This document shows, in pieces, positions 9,384 through 19,808 of a stretch of 64,000 nucleotides of DNA; positions within the stretch are counted from its first letter, which is position 1, and each line of letters starts with the position of its first letter. The translations under genes were made by a program, and so were the position numbers. The stretch is from Methylobacter sp. BlB1. Lineage in GTDB: Bacteria > Pseudomonadota > Gammaproteobacteria > Methylococcales > Methylomonadaceae. The notes below the pieces were generated by a model that did no database searches, was not told the DNA's origin, and worked only from the letters and a program-made list of their open reading frames with translations. Location: contig NZ_JADMKV010000016.1 of NCBI RefSeq assembly GCF_015476545.1, forward strand, positions 1-64,000, given 5' to 3'.

Positions 9384-9860
9384 GTGACTCAACTAACCCA
9401 TTTTAATCAAGCCGGCGAAGCCCATATGGTCGATGTCGGCGACAAAGCGATCACTCAGCGCACGGCCGTCACCGAAGGCTATATTGAAATGCAACCGGAA
9501 ACGCTCAAGTTGATCATCGAAGGCGGACATAAAAAAGGTGATGTGTTGGCTATCGCTAGAATTGCCGGCATCATGGCCAGTAAGAAAACGGCCGATTTGA
9601 TTCCGCTCTGCCATCCTCTGCCCATCACGCATGTAGACATCAGCCTGACCGCGGAAACCGATAAAAACCGCGTACGCTGCCAGACCACGGTCAAAACCAA
9701 CGGCCAGACCGGCGTAGAAATGGAAGCGCTTACCGCCACGCAGATCGCTTTGCTGACTATTTACGACATGTGCAAGGCCGTGGATCGGGGCATGGTCATT
9801 CAATCCGTCCAGCTGTTGGAAAAAGACGGCGGCAAATCGGGACACTGGCAACGCCAATAA
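9384..9860 (+). CDS. moaC: Cyclic pyranopterin monophosphate synthase
   Basis: MoaC, with the radical enzyme MoaA, makes cyclic pyranopterin monophosphate from GTP. The 158 residues carry [29 protein letters not shown] and [16 protein letters not shown], the conserved active-site segments. Translation appears to begin at GTG 9384 ([18 protein letters not shown]) with no strong ribosome site. It is divergent from moaD. moaA is not in the window. Confidence 0.94.
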   Translation: MTQLTHFNQAGEAHMVDVGDKAITQRTAVTEGYIEMQPETLKLIIEGGHKKGDVLAIARIAGIMASKKTADLIPLCHPLPITHVDISLTAETDKNRVRCQTTVKTNGQTGVEMEALTATQIALLTIYDMCKAVDRGMVIQSVQLLEKDGGKSGHWQRQ

Positions 9861-9906
9861 ACCCTCTGCCATAAATCTTCTCCCGGATACATTCTCTGCC
9901 GCGGCC

Positions 9907-10078
9907 GGTCTTATTTTCCAGCTTGGCCCCAAGGTTTATGAGATAGCCAAGCCTCCATAAAAATCTCGCTGATGGCCATGCCGGCGGTCATGATAGGTTT
10001 TCTGATTTTTTACAGCCCTCTCATCCTTAGCGGGGCTTGAAGAGAATTCGGTTCGCCGCACAGCAGACTACTGGCCAT
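9907..10078 (+). pseudogene. hppA: Probable second remnant of H+-pyrophosphatase HppA
   Basis: One frame reads GPKVYEIAK (9925-9951), resembling the RPV.EIAKAS segment of HppA. A shifted frame at 9963-10037 reads ISLMAMPAVMIGF, then a hydrophobic stretch ending LILSG, resembling ISMEATALPALVI...LSG. A third frame gives GLKRIRFAAQQTTG, resembling GLFGIAI.A...TG. The segments follow the family order but need two frameshifts and a deletion. Strand and order agree with the fragment at 6777-7017. Each piece alone is weak. Confidence 0.42.
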
Positions 10079-10142
10079 TGATCATACTCATGGGCATGGG
10101 GCGGACCGCCTAGGAACTCACATGAATAGCGATAGGAATTGG

Positions 10143-10973
10143 CTATGACTTATTTTTTCTTAACCCGGCTAATGCCTTAAACAGTTTCCCGGCTTTGCCG
10201 TTGTCAGGCTTTTGCTGAGCAAATAATTCATCACGGCGGACCAGATTCAGCCATTTTTCATATTCTCTTTGCGTTTCTTCCAGTTTGCTGCGAATTATTT
10301 TTTTATGTTCACTGGTAATCTCAAGCCGAATGAAATCGCTGTCTATCCTGAGCATGAACCGGGCAACTTCATCCAACAGATCATCATCGACTTCTTCAGG
10401 GGCAAAGCTTTTTTTATAGACGCCAAAATTCTCGTGATTATTGATGAGTATTTTTATATTTGAGGCGGCATAATCCACTTCAAACTTAAATCTTACCGGA
10501 ACTTTCCGCATCACCGTAAAACTGGCATTTTGTACCGTACCGACGCCCTGGAAATACTTCCATTCAAAAGGCACCTTGTGCGCGCTTAAAAAGGCAACCT
10601 CCTGCTCAATCAGACTTCTTCCTTGCAGATGATAAGTAAATGTACCTTCGTTCTGGCAGAAGAAATTGACATTGACCTGCATAAGTTTATCGGGATCGGC
10701 ATATCCCATAATGCCGTCGGTGTTTATTCTGTATCCGGTCTGGATCAGTCGGCCGAACTGGGGGTATCTGGAACTATAATCATCAATGAAAACGGCCTGT
10801 TCAAGATAAGTTAAATGCTCCACCATTTCTTTCATGAATACAAAAATGCTTTGCATTTTGGGCAGGATCGATTTCTTATAGCGCGCAGCCAATTCTTGCT
10901 CAATAGTTTGTTGATCCAGCGCATCATCTTGCTTTCGATTTACCTGATCCCTTAATTGCTCAAGAACCCCCAT
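10143..10973 (-). CDS. Conserved hypothetical protein, unknown function
   Basis: I do not recognise the family. Starting at ATG 10973, behind AAAGGAG, the protein has 276 residues, no signal peptide and no membrane helix. The N-terminal 40 residues are polar and probably helical (RDQVNRKQDDALDQQTIEQ). The middle is a mixed alpha/beta region with NVNFFCQNEGTFTYHLQG and FKFEVDYAASNIKILINNHE. The C-terminus is a charged helix (IIRSKLEETQREYEKWLNLV) ending in a lysine-rich tail. It lies after thiC on the same strand, past a hairpin, so is probably a separate unit. It is likely a cytoplasmic protein. Confidence 0.65.
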   Translation of the reverse strand: MGVLEQLRDQVNRKQDDALDQQTIEQELAARYKKSILPKMQSIFVFMKEMVEHLTYLEQAVFIDDYSSRYPQFGRLIQTGYRINTDGIMGYADPDKLMQVNVNFFCQNEGTFTYHLQGRSLIEQEVAFLSAHKVPFEWKYFQGVGTVQNASFTVMRKVPVRFKFEVDYAASNIKILINNHENFGVYKKSFAPEEVDDDLLDEVARFMLRIDSDFIRLEITSEHKKIIRSKLEETQREYEKWLNLVRRDELFAQQKPDNGKAGKLFKALAGLRKNKS

Positions 10974-11014
10974 AGTCACTCCTTTAGCTTTTATTACAGA
11001 TTACTGCAATAAGT

Positions 11015-11053
11015 GTAGCGCAGATTTCATAATAAATATGGGATCTGCGCTAC
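11015..11053 (-). terminator. Hairpin after thiC
   Basis: GTAGCGCAGAT and ATCTGCGCTAC form a perfect 11-bp stem with a 17-base AT-rich loop, starting 11 bases past the thiC stop. There is no clear T run, so its strength as a terminator is uncertain. Confidence 0.5.
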
Positions 11054-11063
11054 TTTAGCGCCT

Positions 11064-12944
<1,881 letters not shown>

Positions 12945-12971
12945 TCAATAAAACAAGACGCAGGGAAGTGT

Positions 12972-13056
12972 GGGCTTTCCTACGCCGGTATTAACCGGGG
13001 TCAGGTTCAAAGGGTTTCTCTCAGCCTCAAGACGTATCTCGAAGCACCCCTAGCCT
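12972..13056 (-). promoter_or_regulatory. TPP riboswitch (THI element) of thiC
   Basis: Read on the minus strand the leader gives AGGGGTGCTTCGAGAT, then GGCTGAGAG, ACCCTTTGAACCTGA and GTTAATACCGGCGTAGGAAA. These are the conserved pyrimidine- and pyrophosphate-sensing elements of the TPP aptamer, in order. It ends about 43 bases before the thiC ATG. In this arrangement TPP usually lowers thiC expression by sequestering the ribosome site or terminating transcription. Confidence 0.95.
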
Positions 13057-13073
13057 TTACGGATAAGGGCGCT

Positions 13074-13102
13074 AAGTTAAAGGAAAATGACCTGTTTTGC
13101 AA
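13074..13102 (-). promoter_or_regulatory. Possible promoter of thiC
   Basis: TTGCAA (13102-13097) and TAACTT (13079-13074) are 17 bases apart on the minus strand and would start transcription just before the riboswitch. The -10 match is modest. The remainder of 13103-13470 shows no supported gene. Confidence 0.4.
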
Positions 13103-13472
13103 GCCAGCGCCGCATTGTGGCATTTATAAAAACCTTATAAATCAAAAGCTTTTATTTAAAGACTAACTTAAAATTATCCTTTCGATTCAAATTAAAGCAC
13201 TACTGCCCTTAGGCATTGAGATAAAATGCTATGATGTGCCATCTTGAAGAAGGCGCGGACTGAACCAGGTATCGGCCAGAATCGAGCCGGCGGTCCATCG
13301 TTATCTGCCAATTACAGTTGCCATTATTTCGGCTATATTGCTTAAACATAGGCGCAAACGGTATCGCCAATTGGATGGATAGAAAAACTTATTACCTCTG
13401 TCTGCCCGGAAATGTCCCGCTGTTTCCTGTACAAAATTGTCGCGTTAGAAAAATGATTTTTTCCAACAGCAG

Positions 13473-13481
13473 TGTTAGAAT
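13473..13481 (+). promoter_or_regulatory. Possible extended -10 promoter of minCDE
   Basis: TGTTAGAAT fits the extended -10 pattern TGnTAnnnT and would start transcription about 25 bases before minC. No convincing -35 was seen. Confidence 0.35.
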
Positions 13482-13512
13482 CTCCCAACTAGTGACTAAC
13501 CAGATTTAACGG

Positions 13513-14250
13513 ATGTCGACAGACCCTCAACAAACGCCTCATCTCCCGCCCGCCCTGGAATTTAAGAGCAGTACATTTTCTGTACCTGTCTTGGTTTTAT
13601 TCGATAACGATACGGCAGTGATCGAACAGCAACTCCAGGAAAAAGTTCGTCTGGCGCCTGAGTTTTTCAAAAACTCACCGCTGGTGTTTGACCTGCAGGA
13701 ACTGAATAGGCAGGAGCGCGAGATTGATATTGACGTACTGACGAAAATCATCCGCAAACTTAATTTACTGCCGATTGGCATACGCGGCGGCAACCCGCAG
13801 CAGAACCAGCAGGCCATAGCGCAGGGCATTCCGGTCCATTCAATTCATAGCAGCAGCGCCTCCGCGCCTGTAGAAGCTGTGAAACAGAAAAAAACCGCTC
13901 CGGAACCCACCCCAAAAGCAGAGCCTGTAATGAGCACGCTTATTACGCATCCCATCCGTTCCGGCCAGCGCCTCTATGCCGAGGGAGATTTGATCATTCT
14001 GGCTCAAGTCAGTGCGGGCGCCGAAATCATGGCCGAAGGCAATATTCATGTTTATGGAACATTAAGAGGCCGAGCACTGGCCGGTGTGCAGGGCAATCCG
14101 GAAGCGCGCATTTTCTGTTCCGATTTGCAGGCTGAGCTTATTTCGATTGCCGGCACCTACAAAATCAGTGAAGACCTGAACGAATCCGTCAGCAACAAGC
14201 CCGTCCAGATCTATTTGCAAAACGAAAATTTGATCATTAAAGATCTTTAA
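13513..14250 (+). CDS. minC: Septum site-determining protein MinC
   Basis: MinC inhibits FtsZ ring assembly away from mid-cell. The 245 residues have the N-terminal FtsZ-inhibiting domain (about 12-110), a proline-rich linker with KQKKTAPEPTPKAEP, and the C-terminal beta-helix domain (about 140-245) with IRSGQRLYAEGDLIIL, VSAGAEIMAEGNIHVYG and LRGRALAGVQGN, which binds MinD. It heads minC-minD-minE. Confidence 0.96.
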   Translation: MSTDPQQTPHLPPALEFKSSTFSVPVLVLFDNDTAVIEQQLQEKVRLAPEFFKNSPLVFDLQELNRQEREIDIDVLTKIIRKLNLLPIGIRGGNPQQNQQAIAQGIPVHSIHSSSASAPVEAVKQKKTAPEPTPKAEPVMSTLITHPIRSGQRLYAEGDLIILAQVSAGAEIMAEGNIHVYGTLRGRALAGVQGNPEARIFCSDLQAELISIAGTYKISEDLNESVSNKPVQIYLQNENLIIKDL

Positions 14251-14279
14251 TTAATACCGCTAACTTGGAGGAACAACCC

Positions 14280-15089
14280 TTGGCAAGAATCATCGTCGTA
14301 ACATCCGGAAAAGGGGGTGTTGGCAAAACAACAACGAGTGCGGCCATCTCCATGGGGCTTGCAAAAAAAGGCTTTAAAACAGCCGTCATTGATTTCGACG
14401 TAGGCTTACGCAACCTGGATTTGATCATGGGCTGTGAACGCCGTGTCGTTTATGACTTTATCAATGTCATGAATGGCGAAGCCAACCTGAACCAGGCATT
14501 GATTCGCGATAAACATTGCGACCAGCTTTACATTCTGCCCGCTTCCCAGACGCGCGACAAAGATGCGTTAAGCATCGAAGGCGTAGGCAAGGTATTGGAA
14601 GAATTATCCAAAGATTTTCAGTATATTGTCTGCGATTCCCCGGCCGGCATCGAGAAAGGCGCTCACTTAGCCATGTACTTCGCCGACGATGCCTTCATCG
14701 TGACCAACCCGGAGGTTTCCTCGGTTAGAGACTCAGATCGCATGCTAGGGCTTTTAGCGAGCAAATCGCGCCGGGCCGAGCGAAACGAGGAGCCGATTAA
14801 AGAATACCTGCTATTGTCCCGCTACTCGCCGGATCGCGTAAAACTAGGGGAAATGCTCAGCGTGAAAGACGTGCAGGAAATTTTATCCCTGCATTTACTG
14901 GGTGTAATTCCGGAGTCGAAATCGGTATTGAATGCGTCAAACTCAGGCGTTCCTGTTATTCTGGATGAAAAAAGCGATGCCGGCCAGGCCTATGCCGATA
15001 TCGTTGCCCGCTATTTAGGCGAGGAGAAACCCCATCGTTTTATTGATGAGAAAAAAGGTCTTTTCGGGAAGCTTTTCGGGGGTAAATAA
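14280..15089 (+). CDS. minD: Septum site-determining ATPase MinD
   Basis: MinD is the membrane-cycling ATPase that recruits MinC and is released by MinE. The start is chosen at TTG 14280, because the upstream in-frame codons overlap the ribosome site GGAGG (14267-14271) and the product then begins with the typical ARIIVVTSGKGGVGKTT. The protein has 269 residues with the deviant Walker A motif GKGGVGKT, IDFDVGLRN, and the C-terminal amphipathic membrane helix near KKGLFGKLFGGK. It shares one base with minE. Confidence 0.96.
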   Translation: MARIIVVTSGKGGVGKTTTSAAISMGLAKKGFKTAVIDFDVGLRNLDLIMGCERRVVYDFINVMNGEANLNQALIRDKHCDQLYILPASQTRDKDALSIEGVGKVLEELSKDFQYIVCDSPAGIEKGAHLAMYFADDAFIVTNPEVSSVRDSDRMLGLLASKSRRAERNEEPIKEYLLLSRYSPDRVKLGEMLSVKDVQEILSLHLLGVIPESKSVLNASNSGVPVILDEKSDAGQAYADIVARYLGEEKPHRFIDEKKGLFGKLFGGK

Positions 15090-15358
15090 TGAGTTTACTC
15101 GACTATTTTAGAAGCAATAAGGCCAGCTCGGCATCGGTGGCGAAAGAAAGGCTGCAAATTCTGGTGGCTCATGAGCGATCCTCCAGAAACCAGCCCTCCT
15201 ACCTTCCTCAGTTGCAAAAAGAGCTGCTGGAAGTTGTAAGAAAATACATTAACGTAGGGCAGGATGCCATTTCAGTTAATTTTGAACAGGATGACGATCA
15301 GGAAATACTCGAATTAAATATCGTATTGCCTGATCATCACACTAATAAGAAGTCTTAA
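15089..15358 (+). CDS. minE: Cell division topological factor MinE
   Basis: MinE stimulates MinD ATPase and drives the pole-to-pole oscillation. The 89 residues show the N-terminal membrane and MinD-contact region (MSLLDYFR, then ASVAKERLQILVAHERS) and the C-terminal dimerisation domain (LPQLQKELLEVVRKYI). The ATG overlaps the minD stop by one base (TAATG), so translation is probably coupled. Confidence 0.96.
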   Translation: MSLLDYFRSNKASSASVAKERLQILVAHERSSRNQPSYLPQLQKELLEVVRKYINVGQDAISVNFEQDDDQEILELNIVLPDHHTNKKS

Positions 15359-15393
15359 TTTTTTAATCAACCCTATACATCAAGGTGATCAAT

Positions 15394-15591
15394 ATGTCTT
15401 ATACAATCGGCGAGGCTGCGGGTAAAATCTGGCGTTATCTGGAGGAGAATGGTCCCGCCAGCGTATCTAAAGTGACTTCTGAAACAGGGATCAGCAAAAA
15501 TGATATTCAACGCGCAATTGGCTGGCTGGCTAAAGAAGACAAGCTATCCATTGAAATGAAAGGCCGCGCTGAAACCCTTTCATTGAAATAA
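15394..15591 (+). CDS. Small winged-helix protein (DUF2582-like)
   Basis: The 65-residue protein from ATG 15394, behind AAGGTG, reads MSYTIGEAAGKIWRYLEENG, then SVSKVTSETGISKNDIQRAIGWLAKEDKL. This is a single winged helix-turn-helix of the DUF2582/wHTH_10 type. It has no other domain, so it is probably a small DNA-binding protein or an adaptor. It follows minE by 35 bases and may be cotranscribed. A target cannot be inferred. Confidence 0.8.
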   Translation: MSYTIGEAAGKIWRYLEENGPASVSKVTSETGISKNDIQRAIGWLAKEDKLSIEMKGRAETLSLK

Positions 15592-15604
15592 AGCATAGAT
15601 CAAG

Positions 15605-15635
15605 GGCTAAAGTTAAAAACCCCAGCACTTTAGCC
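15605..15635. terminator. Hairpin between convergent winged-helix gene and mgtE
   Basis: GGCTAAAG and CTTTAGCC form the core of a stem flanked by CAAG/CTTG pairing, with an A/C-rich loop, in the 55-base gap between the two convergent stops. It probably serves as a bidirectional terminator although T runs are short. Confidence 0.55.
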
Positions 15636-15646
15636 TTGCAGTTGCC

Positions 15647-17005
15647 CTACACCAGAAACAGGGTTGCCAGCCCCAGGAAAGCCATAAAGCCGATCACATC
15701 GGTAACCGTAGTCAATAGCACACCACCTGCCAAGGCAGGATCTACGCCTATCTTTTGCAGTGCCAGCGGAATGCTCGCACCAGCCAATGCGGCGCAAACC
15801 AGATTGATAAGCATGGCGCTGCCCAGCAATAATCCGATACTGCTGCTTTGAAACCAAATCCCTGCAATGCAGGCAACGATAACTGCCCATAAAGCGCCGT
15901 TCACAACACCGACAGCGATTTCCTTTCGAAACAGCCTTATGGCATTGATGCTGCTGATCTGCCGCAACGCCAATCCACGTATCACCAGGGTCAGCGTCTG
16001 ACTTCCGGCAACACCGCCCATACTGGCGACAATAGGCATCAATACCGCCAACGCGACAATCCGGTCTAAAGTTGCCTCAAACAAACCGATAACCCAGGAT
16101 GCCAGAAAAGCCGTCAGCAGGTTAATGCCCAACCAGATTGCACGCCGCTTGGCGCTCGTCATCACAGGAGAAAATATGTCCTGTTCTTCATCCAGGCCCG
16201 CCATACTCATCAGTGAATGATCCGCTTCCTCGCGAATAACATCGACGATGTCGTCGACCGTGATTCTTCCCAGCACCTTACCGTCTTCCGCGACAACAGG
16301 CGCGGAAATCATATCGCGCTGCTCAAATAATAAAGCGACTTCCCCGGCCGGCATCTGATAAGGGATGCCGCTCATACTGAAATCCATCACTTCCGACACC
16401 ATGGCATGAGGATTTTTGGTCAGCAATACGGCTAAAGGCAAAACGCCCTGAAAATGATCGTTTCGGTCAACAACGACCAAGTTGTCCGTCGCTCTGGGCA
16501 TGGATCCGCGCTTTCTTAAATAGCGCAGCACAACATCCAGCGACACGTCGGCGCGCACGGTCAATACATCAAGGCTCATTAAACCGCCCGCGGTATTATC
16601 ATCGTACGATAAAGCCGATTCCAGGCGACGCTTTTCCTGTATGCCGATCGATTCCGTCACTTTGGAAAGCAGCGGCTCGGGAAGCGTATGCAGCAGATCG
16701 ATCAGATCATCCGACTCCAGACTTTCCACTGCAGTAGTCAGGTCTTGCCAGTCAGTAATTTCTATGAGCCCGTTCGCCACCTCGACATGCAGATCGACCA
16801 GAATCTCTCCAACTGTGTTCAGCGGAATCAGTTTCCAGATTACTTTTCGGTCTTCAGGCGCCAGCGATTCGATTAAAAGCGCTATTTCCGCGGGGTATAA
16901 TTCTTGAATAAACTGCCTGACTTCATTCTCTGAGCCTGAACCCAGCAGTTCTGTCATGCGTTTGAGGAGAAGCTCGTTATTGTCCTGTTGTGCAGTAGCT
17001 GACAT
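15647..17005 (-). CDS. mgtE: Magnesium transporter MgtE
   Basis: MgtE is a dimeric Mg2+ channel of the inner membrane gated by cytosolic Mg2+. From ATG 17005 it has 452 residues: the N domain (about 1-120, superhelical), two CBS domains (about 125-245), then the connecting helix and five membrane helices. These include the conserved LMPIVASMGGVAGSQTL pore segment and GASIPLALQKIGVDPALAGG. A GTG at 17032 could add nine residues. It is last in the minus-strand run that starts with the CaCA antiporter gene, 75 bases after rapZ. Confidence 0.95.
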   Translation of the reverse strand: MSATAQQDNNELLLKRMTELLGSGSENEVRQFIQELYPAEIALLIESLAPEDRKVIWKLIPLNTVGEILVDLHVEVANGLIEITDWQDLTTAVESLESDDLIDLLHTLPEPLLSKVTESIGIQEKRRLESALSYDDNTAGGLMSLDVLTVRADVSLDVVLRYLRKRGSMPRATDNLVVVDRNDHFQGVLPLAVLLTKNPHAMVSEVMDFSMSGIPYQMPAGEVALLFEQRDMISAPVVAEDGKVLGRITVDDIVDVIREEADHSLMSMAGLDEEQDIFSPVMTSAKRRAIWLGINLLTAFLASWVIGLFEATLDRIVALAVLMPIVASMGGVAGSQTLTLVIRGLALRQISSINAIRLFRKEIAVGVVNGALWAVIVACIAGIWFQSSSIGLLLGSAMLINLVCAALAGASIPLALQKIGVDPALAGGVLLTTVTDVIGFMAFLGLATLFLV

Positions 17006-17079
17006 AGAAGAAATATCCGTAAAAACCGGCACAACAGCCCCATGCTGCGTCAGTTTCAGTTGATCAATGCAGAAAAAGA

Positions 17080-17937
17080 CTAATGCAATTCTCTATGGCG
17101 AACAATTACGTTCAGAGAACAATTCTTAAAATGCTGGGCTAATGAATCAACCAGATAAACCGATCGGTGCTGCCCGCCTGTGCATCCGATTGCAACGGTT
17201 AAGTAACTCCGGCCTTCTGCTTCAAACCGAGGTATCCAGCGTTGAAGAAAATCGGTAATATCTTGAAAAAACTCAGCGACTAAGGACTCGCCTTTAAGAA
17301 AATCCGCTACCGGCTTATCCTTTCCGGTCAAACCGCGCAATTCCGGGATCCAGTGAGGGTTTGGCAGAGAACGGGCATCAAATACAAAATCGGCATCCAG
17401 CGGCACGCCATGCTTAAAACCAAACGACTGAAACTGTAAGGCAATATGCTGGGCATTCCTTTCGCCGATCTGCTCTTTGATCAGCTCCCGCAACTGATGG
17501 TAATGCGTTCGACTGGTATCGATGACGACATTGGCATGTCGGGCAATCGGGGTCAGCATTTCCCTTTCGATTTTCAGCGCTTCTTTTAACGGTATATTAA
17601 AGTCCGTCAGCGGATGGCGCCGCCGGGTTTCGCTATAACGCTTCAATAATGTCGATTCTTCAGCCTGCATGAATATGATTTCGCAATCTATCCCTTTGCT
17701 GCGAATCAGGTTCAGGCAATCCGAGAAACTGAGCAGGCTTTCGCTCTGGTTCCTGGCATCAATGCCGATCGCGGTTTTTTTATAAGTTTTTTTATCGGCC
17801 AGCATGACGTGGTTGATAAAGTCTTCCAGCAATGTGACCGGAAGATTATCGATACAGAAATAACCACAATCCTCTAGCGTTTCTAGCGCGATACTTTTAC
17901 CGGAACCGGAAAGGCCGCTGACGATTAACAGTTTCAT
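17080..17937 (-). CDS. rapZ: RNase adapter protein RapZ
   Basis: RapZ binds glucosamine-6-phosphate, GTP and, in enterobacteria, directs RNase E to the GlmZ small RNA. From ATG 17937 the protein has 285 residues, close to the enteric length. The N-terminal Walker A is GLSGSGKSIALE, CGYFCIDNLP follows, and the C-terminal domain has FVFDARSLPNPHW and IGCTGGQHRSVY. A longer version from TTG 17952 would begin inside a hairpin and is less likely. It follows hpf directly; the usual ptsN gene between them is absent. Confidence 0.94.
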   Translation of the reverse strand: MKLLIVSGLSGSGKSIALETLEDCGYFCIDNLPVTLLEDFINHVMLADKKTYKKTAIGIDARNQSESLLSFSDCLNLIRSKGIDCEIIFMQAEESTLLKRYSETRRRHPLTDFNIPLKEALKIEREMLTPIARHANVVIDTSRTHYHQLRELIKEQIGERNAQHIALQFQSFGFKHGVPLDADFVFDARSLPNPHWIPELRGLTGKDKPVADFLKGESLVAEFFQDITDFLQRWIPRFEAEGRSYLTVAIGCTGGQHRSVYLVDSLAQHFKNCSLNVIVRHRELH

Positions 17938-17948
17938 AATAATTAGCT

Positions 17949-17977
17949 GCAAGGTTAAAAGCTTATTTTAACCTTGC
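17949..17977 (-). terminator. Hairpin between hpf and rapZ
   Basis: GCAAGGTTAAAA and TTTTAACCTTGC pair perfectly over 12 bp with a 5-base loop, in the gap between the hpf stop and the rapZ ATG. The stem ends only 11 bases before the ATG, so it could limit rapZ translation, attenuate transcription or be a processing site. Confidence 0.55.
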
Positions 17978-17987
17978 AGTTTACACC

Positions 17988-18278
17988 TTATCTATGGCTT
18001 CCGATTTTTTCTTTATGCTTGATAATCTGGCGATCCAATTTATCAACCATACTATCGATGGCTGAGTACATGTCTTCCTGCTCATCTTCAGCAAACAATT
18101 TTGCACCGCTCAGCTGCAAGGTGGCTTCGGCTTTCTGGACTAATTTTTCAACACTCAAAATAACATGGACATCAGTCACATGGTCAAAATGACGCGCCAG
18201 CGTTTCAAATTTATTTTCTACGTGCGCTTTTAACGCATCGGTTATTTCAAGATGATGGCCTGTTATATTAACTTGCAT
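17988..18278 (-). CDS. hpf: Ribosome hibernation-promoting factor, short form
   Basis: The 96-residue protein begins MQVNITGHHLEITDALKAHV, the hallmark of the HPF/YfiA fold, and lacks the long-form C-terminal domain. It binds the 30S decoding site and helps form inactive 100S ribosomes in stationary phase. It lies between rpoN and rapZ, the conserved position of hpf in gammaproteobacteria. Confidence 0.95.
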   Translation of the reverse strand: MQVNITGHHLEITDALKAHVENKFETLARHFDHVTDVHVILSVEKLVQKAEATLQLSGAKLFAEDEQEDMYSAIDSMVDKLDRQIIKHKEKIGSHR

Positions 18279-18329
18279 GGAATAAACTCCTAAGGGTGAA
18301 AGATTGGTTTTTATTGTTATCAGCCAGCG

Positions 18330-19778
18330 CTATAAAATGCGCTTTCTCTGACTGGACGGCGAAATCAACATCGCTTCACGATACTTCGCAACTGTCCTTC
18401 TCGCGACATTGATGCCTTTTTCTTTTAATAAGTCCGCTATTTTACTATCGCTTAACGGTCTTGCCGGATTTTCACTTCCGATTAATTCTTTAATAAATGC
18501 CCTGATAGCCGTAGCTGAACATTCTCCGCCGCTTTCCGTCGACACATGACTGGAAAAGAAGTATTTGAATTCGACGATGCCGTTCGGCGTATGCATGTAT
18601 TTCTGCGTCGTCACGCGCGATATGGTTGACTCGTGCAATTCCAGTTCCTCGGCAATATCTCTGAGCACCATGGGCTTCATCGCTATAGGACCATGCTCAA
18701 GAAACGCCGGCTGCTTTTCCACGATACAGCGCGCCACGCGCAGCAAAGTATCATTACGGCTGTGCAGGCTCTTGATAAACCATCTGGCCTCCTGCAAGTG
18801 ATCCTTCATGGCCGCATTGTCTTTGCTGTTGTCGGATCTTTTGATCAGCGACGAATAAAAAGGATTTATGCGCAGCTTGGGCGCAATGTCCGGATTAAGA
18901 TGCACTTGCCATGTACCGTTCTGTTTGGTCACATAGACGTCAGGGATCACATATTCGGACTCGGCCTCCTGTACGCGCGCGCCGGGCTTGGGATCCAGAG
19001 TCCTGATCAACGCGATGATCGCCTCCAGCTGGCGCTCTGTGACGCCTAATCGGCGCATCAGCTTTGACTGGTCGTGCGAAGCCAACAAATCCAGATGCCG
19101 CGAAACGAGAACCAGCGCCTCTTCCTTGAAAGGCGTCGAGTCCGGCAACTGCTGCAGTTGTATTCTCAGACAATCGCTTAAATCAACCGCCGCGACGCCT
19201 GCCGGATCAAAATTCTGCACGCGGTGCAATACCGCCTTAACTTCGTCAAAATCAAGATCTTCCAACTGCACCTGCAGGCCCTGAAAGATGTCATCCGGGC
19301 CGGTTCTCAGATAGCCGTCCTCATCCACCGCATCGATAATAGCCATGGCGATGGCGTGATCGCGCTCGGAAAAACGGGTCAACTCCAATTGCCACAGCAA
19401 ATGGTCCAGCAATGTTGAAGACTTGCTGCGCTGCGGTTCAAATTCGCCGGCATCATCGGAAGAACCGGCCCCCGCAGCCATCACGCTGTCATAAACGTCC
19501 TCCCAGGAATATTCCAGCGGCAATTCCTCCGGAATATCGGTTTGCGAGCCTTCGCTGGTCTGCAGATCCGAATTGTCAATTTTCTTTTCGGATGCCGGCT
19601 CAGCCTCCGGCGACACGCTTTCTTCTTCATTGATCTCCAGCATTATATTGGATTCCAGCGCCTGTTGTATTTCCTGCTGCAGATCCAGAGTCGACAATTG
19701 CAGCAATCTGATCGCCTGCTGCAATTGCGGCGTCATAGTCAGTTGCTGGCCCAGCCGAAGATGTAAGGATTGTTTCAT
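18330..19778 (-). CDS. rpoN: RNA polymerase sigma-54 factor
   Basis: RpoN directs RNA polymerase to -24/-12 promoters. The 482 residues have region I (MKQSLHLRLGQQLTMTPQLQ, glutamine-rich, contacts activators), an acidic region II (about 50-115), the core-binding domain and the C-terminal RpoN box VARRTVAKYR with the preceding helix-turn-helix. It starts at ATG 19778, about 30 bases after lptB. The NtrX-like protein elsewhere in the window lacks the loop needed to contact it. Confidence 0.97.
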   Translation of the reverse strand: MKQSLHLRLGQQLTMTPQLQQAIRLLQLSTLDLQQEIQQALESNIMLEINEEESVSPEAEPASEKKIDNSDLQTSEGSQTDIPEELPLEYSWEDVYDSVMAAGAGSSDDAGEFEPQRSKSSTLLDHLLWQLELTRFSERDHAIAMAIIDAVDEDGYLRTGPDDIFQGLQVQLEDLDFDEVKAVLHRVQNFDPAGVAAVDLSDCLRIQLQQLPDSTPFKEEALVLVSRHLDLLASHDQSKLMRRLGVTERQLEAIIALIRTLDPKPGARVQEAESEYVIPDVYVTKQNGTWQVHLNPDIAPKLRINPFYSSLIKRSDNSKDNAAMKDHLQEARWFIKSLHSRNDTLLRVARCIVEKQPAFLEHGPIAMKPMVLRDIAEELELHESTISRVTTQKYMHTPNGIVEFKYFFSSHVSTESGGECSATAIRAFIKELIGSENPARPLSDSKIADLLKEKGINVARRTVAKYREAMLISPSSQRKRIL

Positions 19779-19808
19779 CGGAATAAGATCTTTTCTAACT
19801 ATTTTAAC

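Noticed and set aside
9393-9932. Minus-strand frame of about 180 codons opposite moaC
   Set aside because: No recognisable protein, and moaC is intact on the plus strand.
13318-13509. Plus-strand frame of 63 codons just ahead of minC
   Set aside because: Atypical composition, no ribosome site; it covers the likely promoter of minCDE.
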